Assembly (NCBI RefSeq): GCF_040954835.1 | Contig: NC_090723.1 | Coordinates: forward strand, 3,668,001 to 3,732,000 | Direction of reading: 5' to 3' | Source of the DNA: Lepisosteus oculatus | Taxonomy: Eukaryota > Chordata > Actinopteri > Semionotiformes > Lepisosteidae | DNA: 64,000 bases | Shown here: positions 56,343 through 64,000 of the stretch, piece by piece | Position numbering within the stretch: position 1 is the first letter of the stretch | Layout: the number at the start of each line of letters is the position of its first letter | Made by a program: the position numbers and the translations under genes | The notes under the pieces: generated by a model | Database searches by the model: none | What the model was told of the DNA's origin: nothing | What the model saw: the letters and a program-made list of their open reading frames with translations, nothing else

Positions 56343-56925
56343 TCATATACAGCCAGCAGCCATATCACCCTGCAACTCACAACTGGCAACCCACTGAATC
56401 AGGTGTGAGCCTGATCAGTACCTGGATGGGAGACTCCCTGGGAAAAACTAAGGCTGCTGCTGGAAGAGGTGTTAGTGGGGCCAGCAGGCGGCGCTCACCC
56501 TGTGGTCCATGTGGGTCCTAATGCCCCAGTATAGTGACGGGGACACTATACTGTAAACAGGCGCCGTCCTTCGGATGAGACGTAAAACCGAGGTCCTGGC
56601 TCTCTGTGGTCATTAAAAATCCCAGGGTGTTTCTCGAAAAGTGTAGGGGTGTTACCCCGGTGTCCTGGCCAAATTTCCCATTGGCCCTTACCAATCATGG
56701 CCTCCTAATAATCCCCATCTATGAATTGGCTACATTACTCTGCTCTCCTCCCCACTGATAGCTGATGTGTGCTGAGCGTTCTGGCGCACTATGGCTGCCG
56801 TCGCATCATCCAGGTGGGGCTGCACACTGGTGGTGGTGGAGGGGAGTCCCCATTACCTGTAAAGCGCTTTGAGTGGAGTATCCTGAAACAGCGCTATATA
56901 AGTGTAAGTAATTATTATAATTACA
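56343..56925 (+). mobile_element. 5S rRNA-derived SINE (family B), near full length
   Basis: The 5S-like head reads 'atatcaccctgcaactcac' and 'gtgagcctgatcagtacctggatgggagac', the last part matching the internal promoter and 3' arm of 5S rRNA. The body continues with 'cggatgagacgtaaaaccg' and ends 'ctgtaaagcgctttgagtgg', 'gctatataagtgtaag' and ATT-rich sequence. It is the best preserved copy in the window. Confidence 0.9.
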
Positions 56926-57103
56926 AACAACAACGTGTAGTATCCACCCATATGTATATATAGTATATATGTATATACTGTACTGTATATCAGTCAGACC
57001 CAGAAGAATGTGGGATGTTTGGATCATGAAACCACTGAAGTGGATCACTTCTTTAAAGGTACAGTTACCTATAAATCACTGGAGACCCTGGTTAGAAATG
57101 TGT

Positions 57104-57153
57104 AGTTGGTCTATTTAATTAACTGTGTAGTTAATTAAATAATTAGACCAACT
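57104..57153. repeat. Near-perfect palindrome (hairpin)
   Basis: The left arm is 57104-57124 (AGTTGGTCTATTTAATTAACT cut after 20 bases: AGTTGGTCTATTTAATTAAC). The right arm is 57129-57153. They are complementary except for a 4-base ATTA extra in the right arm. The loop is GTGT. Confidence 0.8.
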
Positions 57154-58320
57154 GTGTAAAAGAGACATCAGGCCCTCTAGGGACTGAGTTTGAGACCCCT
57201 TGTCTAGTAGAAACAATGTTTCAATACAAACACCAAAACCTTTCTCATAAGATCACTTTTTTTAGCTCAGTGATTTTTGTTGTAGTATTTATAGTTTGTT
57301 TTTACTTACTTTACCTACACAATCCTGCACTCGTCTACAATAAATATCATCTGCCAGGTGTTTGCCAAGTCTTGAATTGTATCTTAAGCACTTCAAATTT
57401 CATTTGCTGCATCTGCTGCGTATGATATTGCTTTGAGTACACACGTAAATACTGGATAGTTACAAAACAGGTACCATTACAGATTGATCTTTAATTAAGT
57501 CAGTGTGTAGATATACTCAGTGAACACACGGGCACTAATTATAAATCGCAGTGGACTTTGCAAAAGCTCACTGACAAAACCTTTAGCACTGAACTGTTTT
57601 ACCTCACCCTGCTGTCCAACGTGTGAATCAGCTACCTGGACAGCATTTCAGAAAAATCACAAGACTAGTGGTGCCTGCAACGTTCCTTTAGCCTTTTAAT
57701 TCCTTCAAAATGAGACGAGTTTGCAAAAAAATTGAACACTAATACAATAACAAATTATACACTACGTCTTTAATAAATAGTATCGATAAGTGTTCTAATA
57801 AATGTATTGGTATTGTACAAGCTACAAATAAAATATAGACAAATATAAATTATTATTAGTCTAAATGAGTACCCTTTACATTTAGATATTCCAAAATATA
57901 ATGCATTAAAACGCACTTCTCAGAGATACATTGTTACTACTGTACAGTATATACGCTTGCCCTCTAACTTCTTAAACAGTTTGTGTACAGAAATAACATC
58001 ATACAAATAACAGAAAACGACAACAAGCTGTTTGTTTAGGCAATAACATTTAAGGTTCAACGCAACATAAGTATAACCTAATCAAAACAGCAAAATCGTA
58101 AACCTTCAAATATTAAACATTACATTTAATGAGTTTTGCAATGTCAACAATCGTAAACTGGCTCACATTAACTTTAACATAGTTGTTAATGAATCAATGT
58201 CTTTCTGAAAATTAATTGCTATATTGCGCGTAACTACGTCAGAAAGTATTTATAATTGTTTTAGGGTACACTGCATAAACAAACATTTATAAAAAGCAAA
58301 CCATCTTATTTATTAAAACA
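57154..58320. other. AT-rich unassigned DNA
   Basis: Strongly AT-rich, with no exon or repeat recognised. It ends abruptly at the CpG-enriched patch at 58.3 kb. Confidence 0.4.
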
Positions 58321-58850
58321 ATGACGATGTGTTCTGAGAAGCACGAGTTTCACAAAGCGGGTGTCGGATTCCGTCCGTTTACCGACAGAAAGGGGGGCAG
58401 GTAAAGATCTCTGTCATATATAGTTACAAAATACGGCTAATCACGTTGAAATGCCCTTTCTTTGGATCCTGTCCAAACTCCCCGAAGTACAAGAAGGTAC
58501 ACTTTCCAAAACCACGCCATATTCGGAACAGAAAAAGTCCGTGATGGCTTTTAAAATCCGGAGAGATTCAGAAGAAGAAAAACGTCTCATGTTGCTGTAC
58601 GGTACCTACTTCCCCTTTTCCAGCCATCTCCGCCATTTTATGTATAAAATATATATTTTTTTGGTCCTAAAAATTAGTTTGCTTTATCTTGCAACCCTTT
58701 GAAATACCGAACCGAGTAAAAATGGACACGAACTCACCCGAGATCTTCGCTGTATTTTGTCTGGAAGAGTTGCTTGCACGGCTCGGGAGTTCTCCCGGTT
58801 CGGCCAGGGGCACAGCACTGACAACAAAATGTCTTGTCTCAACGATACAC
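58321..58850. promoter_or_regulatory. CpG-enriched promoter-like patch with candidate first-exon donors on both strands
   Basis: CpGs are frequent here compared with the AT-rich flanks. On the minus strand AAAATGGCGGAG (start-like and YY1-like) begins at 58636, with a donor GTAGGT after nine codons. Another minus-strand donor GTGAGT follows 58738. On the plus strand an ATG at 58321 stays open to a donor GTAAAG at 58401. It could be the distal MAP3K14 promoter or the start of an unseen gene. Confidence 0.3.
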
Positions 58851-59589
58851 ATTACATCATTAACAAGAGGATGTGACAGATAGAAAACGAAAGTATTTCT
58901 CGTGGTTTGTTTTTTAAACAGGAGGTCGTTTTCTAGCTGGGTTTGTGGCTCAGGCTGTTGAATGTTAACTTGATATTTTCTCTCTACAATGAGAAATATC
59001 TGCTCAGTGAAACCGGGTTTTCTTTCTGTTACCTCGCGTAAAACGTACAGTAGTGAAAATCATGCATCTGGGCAGCATTTCCTTTCTGAAGCAGCAAAAG
59101 GCCAATGTGTAAATCCTCTGCCTCATGATGTCATATTAGAAAATAACTGAAATACTGTATATTACACCAAAATATCGTCGGCTGTATAGGTTTGAGCCTA
59201 TAGACACCTACTTTTAAAATCTCTCACAAATCCTAAGGTGAAGCTAAGAGAGTTTCTGTTGGAATGACACCCTCAGACGTTCCACAGAACTCATTATGCA
59301 GGACTACTGGTATAAAGCATTTCAGCATAACAATGTATTGTAAGGCCCACACATAGACACAAAGGACAAAATAAAGAGACACCAATCAGCCTATCCAGGC
59401 TTTCTTTTGGACCGTGCGATGAAACCAAGAGAACAAACTCCACTTAGAACACACTCCTGGCTAGAAGTGAACCCTGTACCGTTCGCCTGGGCACCACAGA
59501 AATTATTTCAGTGACAGGACTGATTTAAGTAATGGCTGCTCCGCGATGTCTTGAACTACATTGAGCTACACTGACGTGAGGGAACTGAA

Positions 59590-59945
59590 TCCTTTTAGTC
59601 TTGAACAGGGGAGACTGCGGGGGGACCTGAAACAGATTTGAAATCCTCCAAAGGCATTGAAAAACAAAATCAACCCACCAGAGTTCTTCGGAATTCACTG
59701 TGACAAATGACCCCGCAGGAACAAGTGTAAAGGACATGGAAGTTTAATTTAAAACTAAGGACAGGGCGCACTGCTTTACGCACAGGGTTGTGGGAGCTGG
59801 GAACAAGCTACCCAGTCACGTTGACCCTTGTTTCCATCACACAATGACTGGAGGAGATCCTTGGATCAATTAGCTACAAACTACCAATCAGTTTGTATGG
59901 GCTGAATGGCCTCTTGGTTGCAACTGTTCTTGTGCTTCAGCTAAA
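59590..59945 (+). mobile_element. LINE 3'-end copy, family D
   Basis: Starts 'tttagtcttgaacaggggag' and continues through 'cacagggttgtgggagctgg' to 'gggctgaatggcctcttgg'. It resembles the C terminus of a CR1/L2-like reverse transcriptase with frameshifts. Confidence 0.75.
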
Positions 59946-60454
59946 GTAGAAATCTCTGCAACTTGCAACCTATGAGGTTAATATCTGGGCAACTAGTGAA
60001 AGCCGTAGTAAGTTCTCCCTGGACACCTCTCAAGTACAGACAGATTACTTTATCCTTACAAAAATAACTTGACGGTTTCTACAGACATGCCCTGTGGATT
60101 TTCGAAAGAGACTCTGGAAATTTCTATAGAGAGGTTCCAAGTGTTAATGTATTACTAAGACACCTCCAATGTGCTGGAAAGCTTTCGTCGTGGTTCCCGA
60201 AACTGAAGTAGCTGATATACTCCCTCACGCACACATTGTCCTGCACCCTCGCTAGAATCAACGGCCCAAATTCACTGGTTAACAATTTGCCCGCGGAGAA
60301 GTTTAATTTTGTGTGCGTATATGTCACCCTCAGTTTTAAATTTAATCAGCTCTTAATGATGTACCTGTATATTCTGGACAAAACACATTTTGAGATACAC
60401 AAGGTATGAGAAGGAAAGGGAGAATAGTTCAGCGTCTTCCCAATTCGGGGTTAG

Positions 60455-60469
60455 ACTGCCCTCTGCTGG
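60455..60469 (-). promoter_or_regulatory. CTCF-type motif
   Basis: CCAGCAGAGGGCAGT on the minus strand matches the CCASYAGRKGGCRSY core at all 15 positions. It lies in a CpG-containing stretch that also holds TGACGTAA at about 60519. Confidence 0.5.
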
Positions 60470-61276
60470 AAAGTTTATATTCCTGCAGCGCTCGTCATCC
60501 CAGAGCGGCGCAGAGCTCTGACGTAACTCGCAGCAGTCTGCACCTGCAGCCCAACTGCGCAGCAGATCGGCTAGGGCGTGCTGAAAATCTGCTTCGGCAA
60601 TTGAATTAAGAGGGAACTTTAGGTTAAAATGAACGTTTTTATCAAGAACATGTTTATTTGTTCTTTTGCGGCTTTAATAATTTTCATTGTCCCTCTCTCC
60701 AGGACAGTGTAATTGAATCTCCTCAGTAATATTGGCTACACTCTGTGCCCCGTACAGAGTATTTTGCGTCATTTCTTATTTCAACAGGCTGTAGTATAAC
60801 CCCAAGCCAGTGTATTGCACCAGTGTAAACAATTCTGCAAGACAAAGCTTCTGTTCCAAAGAGCAGTGCAGAATAAGATGATGGAATTCTTCAATCTTGT
60901 ATCAGAAGAAGATTCAATCTTCAATCTCTAAAAAAAGGCGCCATCCTTTGGAATGAGATGTAAAACCGTGGTCCTGACTCCCTCTGGTAATTAAAAATTC
61001 CAGGGCATTTCTCAAAAAGAATAGGGGTGTTACCCTGGTGTCCTGGTCAAATTTCCCCCTGGCCTTTACCAATCATGGCCTCCTAATAATCCCCATCTAT
61101 GAACTGGCTTCATCTCTCTTTTCTCCACCCCACTGGTAGCTGGTGTGTGGGGAGTGTTCTGGTGCACTATGGCTACAGTTGCATCATCGAGGTGGGACTG
61201 CACACTAGTGGGTGTGGAGGGGATCCCCATTACCTGTAAAGCGCTTTGAGTGGAGTGTCCAGAAAAAGGACTATAT

Positions 61277-61605
61277 GTGATAAGAAAACTTTATTGGCCA
61301 GATACAATTTCTTGCATTAGGAATTTGTCTTTTCGCAGACCCCAGCCTGCTCTCCATGAGACACACAGGCAGGGAGAGAAGCTGGGGGTCAGAGCACAGG
61401 GTCAGCCATTGTTCAGCGCCCCTGGAGCAGGTGGGGTTAAGGGCTTTGCTCAGGGGCCCAACGGAGTAGGACTCCTCTGCCAGCCACAGGATACGAACCG
61501 GGAACCTTCCAGCCACAGGTGCAGAGCCTTAACCACAGTGCCTCTGCCCCGCCCCCTCATGTGGATAGATAAGACTTAATTGATCCCAAAGGGAAATTGA
61601 TTAAA
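61277..61605 (-). mobile_element. tRNA-type SINE, family C, inserted in a family B SINE
   Basis: Same order of blocks as 24482-24740 but longer, ending with the complement of a tRNA-like head ('gaaccgggaaccttcc' B-box region). Next to it is 'taattgatcccaaagggaaattga', a phrase common at the ends of fish SINE/LINE copies. Confidence 0.7.
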
Positions 61606-61625
61606 TTGATGTATAAGTGCAAGCA

Positions 61626-61626
<1 letters not shown>

Positions 61627-61667
<41 letters not shown>
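61627..61667. repeat. (ATT)n microsatellite
   Basis: About 13 ATT units form the tail of the family B SINE. Confidence 0.9.
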
Positions 61668-62042
61668 GTTGTATTTGGTTAATATTAACAAAAACAAATG
61701 AGGGTGGTAAAGAAGTGACTAAAAAACTTTGTACTGTCTTTCTGGTAAAAGACCCAGCTAGCTGTTCGGTTTTGGAAGTTGCCTGTAAGGGGGTATGCTA
61801 GTCTATAAAGTCATAATAAGGGGTTAACATTAGAAGGCCAAGGAGGTTTTTGAATGTCTGCTTGCCACATCAATACCTATCGTCGTCACCTAGTAACAAG
61901 CCTGGCTCAGCTGGGAATGTTGGGACATGCTTGGAATGAACATGCGATCAATGCCCTGACCAGACCAATCCTACCTGCGGTTCGGGATAACGAACGCGTA
62001 GTAGGCCGTGGGGTTCTTCCGTGAAGGCCGTTCACAGAATGG

Positions 62043-62057
62043 TCAGCAGGGGGCGCA
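62043..62057 (+). promoter_or_regulatory. CTCF-like motif
   Basis: TCAGCAGGGGGCGCA matches the CTCF core at 13 of 15 positions, within a short CpG-containing stretch (about 61980-62060). Confidence 0.35.
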
Positions 62058-62879
62058 CCTCGACCTACGATCCGATTTCAAGTCTGACTTTCCTAATTGA
62101 TCGTTATTTTTCTCTCTTTTCAGGGGAGACTGCCCGTCTCTGCTCACGGTGACACGTCAAAATAAAACCTTTGCGATAGTAAATGAGCATTGCACAACAT
62201 TACTCTTCCAGTGGCTCCTCAGTTACTAACGGTTTTGGTTTAAAAAAAGGCACTCTTCCTTATAACAGTTCATATCCAGCACGGTGGACAGCATACTACG
62301 TCAGTGAAGTGCAGTATAAATGCAGCGCAAGATCAAGTGGCATCAGTGATGCACAATACAAAGCAAGCAAGTAAAAGAGCAGAACGAAAGCTGTTTGTGA
62401 GCTGATGTTTTGTAGTGGGCAGTGTTCTACAGGGAACAAGGGACACAGCCCTGTTGTTTCTGGGTCCATACTGGTCCTGGTTCACTGCCGACTCGGTGTA
62501 GCACTAGGAACGGTCTGACAGACTCAGCTGTGCGGCAGACTTAGACACTTTCCATTGTTCAGCTCTTACCACTCAGGGTTTTCCTTTCTTTCCGCTGAAG
62601 CACAACACCGGTTATTCTCTGCCTTCGGAATTGTAGCCACTTGGCTTTAAGTCCTATCAGATCTCAGTGCTGTAGAGCGAAATGTTGCCTTTGAGCACGA
62701 TGGATGTGTAGAGAGGAACACACTATGTGAATAACAAGCCACACCCGGCCAGAATTTATTTGACTGGTAAACGTAAATGGGTAAACACTTCACATATTTT
62801 ATATATAATTCAAGTATTCAAATGCCTCAGAGACGTTGGCATTGTAAACTCTTCAGAATCAACACCGAGACACGAACCC
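62058..62879. other. Unassigned intergenic DNA
   Basis: No exon, RNA gene or clear repeat recognised. Confidence 0.35.
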
Positions 62880-63105
62880 CAGCACACAAGTGTAATTTGC
62901 AAGAAGGTACATTTAAAACTGGGAACAGAGGGCACGTTTTACACAGAGTTCTGGCTGTCAGCAATAAGCTACTTAGCCATTTTGTTGAAGCCGATACCAT
63001 TTATTTTTTCAAGAAATGTCTGAATGATATCTATGGATTTGCCTCTACCATCCATGGGGATTAGATGGTCCACTTCGTGTTTGTGGTCTTTTTAAATGTT
63101 CTTAT
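62880..63105 (+). mobile_element. LINE 3'-end fragment, family D
   Basis: Diverged copy: 'tttacacagagttctggctgtcagcaataagctac', 'ttgttgaagccgatacc', 'ttcaagaaatgtctgaatg' follow the family D order. Confidence 0.6.
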
Positions 63106-64000
63106 ATGCTGCTCATGATTGGTTTAGTTTGAGTATGATGATACAAATGTTCTGAAGTGTTTTTCATTCATGTGAATGACCAATGACTACATGACAAGCT
63201 TGTTTTTTCTCTCACTCAATCTAAGCTGTATTAATAACTAAATTTTTATCATTGTACCAAATACCAGTGGAGGTTTTGAGTAACTTGCTGATGCACATCA
63301 CCTTCATATACTGTAACACCTGATTGTGTCCAAGCCTTTTCCACAGTAGTGTATATAATAATACGGATAGGACTGGTTTAAATGGAGATAAAAGGAAAGA
63401 TAATTCCACAGCAATACATTATGTAAAAGAAAGCCGGTGGTAATATATAATTACGCCTTATTGTTAACAGAAAGCAACATTTCTGTCTCAAAGAGATGAG
63501 TCACTTAAATAGACAGGTTGGAAAAGTATAGGAAAATGCTGTGTGTATAAAAGCTTTTTTGTCTCTTGCGAGACACTCGTCTAAATTATTATTATTAGTC
63601 ATCCGTTATTTTGTGCTTGGTTAAAGACCATAAACGACAGGGAAGACGAAATGATCTACATTCGACCTGAGCCTGAAGAAAACGTTTTATTTTTCTTTCC
63701 CGTATATTTTTTCAATACTAAACTAAAGCCGTCTGTAAAATATGGGTCCTTTTAAAAAATGCAAGTGTAGGAAGGAAACTGTTACAACCATGAATATACC
63801 ATTGCCATTTTTAAGAATGATCTCTCTGCAGTTGACCGTTCTGCAGTTGAAATCCACTATGCAATAAATAAATTCAGATTAGGCTTGATAAACTCATACT
63901 ACAAGGTAACAGCCGTACGCCTTGTCGATAGGTTTGGTAGTACACAGTGCGCTATTCAGCTAAGGACACTAGCACACTTTATTCCCTGGCACAGTAACTC
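63106..64000. other. Unassigned AT-rich DNA to the window end
   Basis: No exon, RNA gene or repeat recognised. Confidence 0.35.

Larger units (their letters stand above)
60930..61670 (+). mobile_element. 5S-derived SINE (family B) 3' part, split by a nested SINE
   Basis: The body begins with 'aaaggcgccatcctttgg' and runs to 'aaggactatat' at about 61276. It resumes as 'gtataagtgcaagcaattatt' at about 61611 with an (ATT)n tail to about 61670. The 5S-like head is missing. Confidence 0.8.

Noticed and set aside
58451-58702. 83-codon plus-strand ORF
   Set aside because: No recognised domain and only a weak donor. Kept only as part of the promoter-like patch.

Overview
This is vertebrate nuclear DNA, almost certainly from a ray-finned fish. 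The genes are split into short exons with GT-AG introns, each encodes a close relative of a named vertebrate protein, and introns and intergenic DNA carry fish-type dispersed repeats (tRNA-derived and 5S-rRNA-derived SINEs, LINE fragments). The repeat mix suggests a non-teleost or early-branching lineage such as gar or bowfin, but species cannot be fixed from the sequence alone. No bacterial feature, CRISPR array or plasmid element is present.

Gene order from left to right: AARSD1 (minus, 3' end beyond base 1), PTGES3L (minus), RUNDC1 (plus), RPL27 (plus), IFI35 (plus) and MAP3K14, which encodes NIK (minus). The block AARSD1-PTGES3L-RUNDC1-RPL27-IFI35 is the block next to BRCA1 on human 17q21. 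In human, VAT1, RND2 and BRCA1 come after IFI35. Here IFI35 is followed tail-to-tail by MAP3K14, which in human lies a few megabases away. I traced every exon by hand using reading phase, splice dinucleotides and homology: AARSD1 exons 1-9, PTGES3L 6 plus a tentative seventh, RUNDC1 5, RPL27 4 coding plus one non-coding, IFI35 9 coding plus a leader, MAP3K14 15 coding.

Functionally the window mixes housekeeping genes (tRNA editing, a ribosomal protein), a p23-like co-chaperone relative with a muscle-type promoter, a RUN-domain protein, and two innate-immunity genes side by side. IFI35 has a pair of ISRE-like elements just upstream of its first exon. NIK keeps its TRAF3-binding motif but differs from human NIK in the glycine loop and catalytic loop.

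From about 46.8 kb to the right end no confident gene is seen. That stretch is probably the 5' flank or first intron of MAP3K14 plus intergenic DNA. It holds LINE copies (one with a nested LTR-retroelement integrase fragment, one young copy with a perfect 18-bp target duplication), 5S-derived SINEs, a tandem pair of CRE palindromes, a near-perfect 50-bp palindrome, a CpG-enriched promoter-like patch at 58.3-58.85 kb and several CTCF-like motifs.
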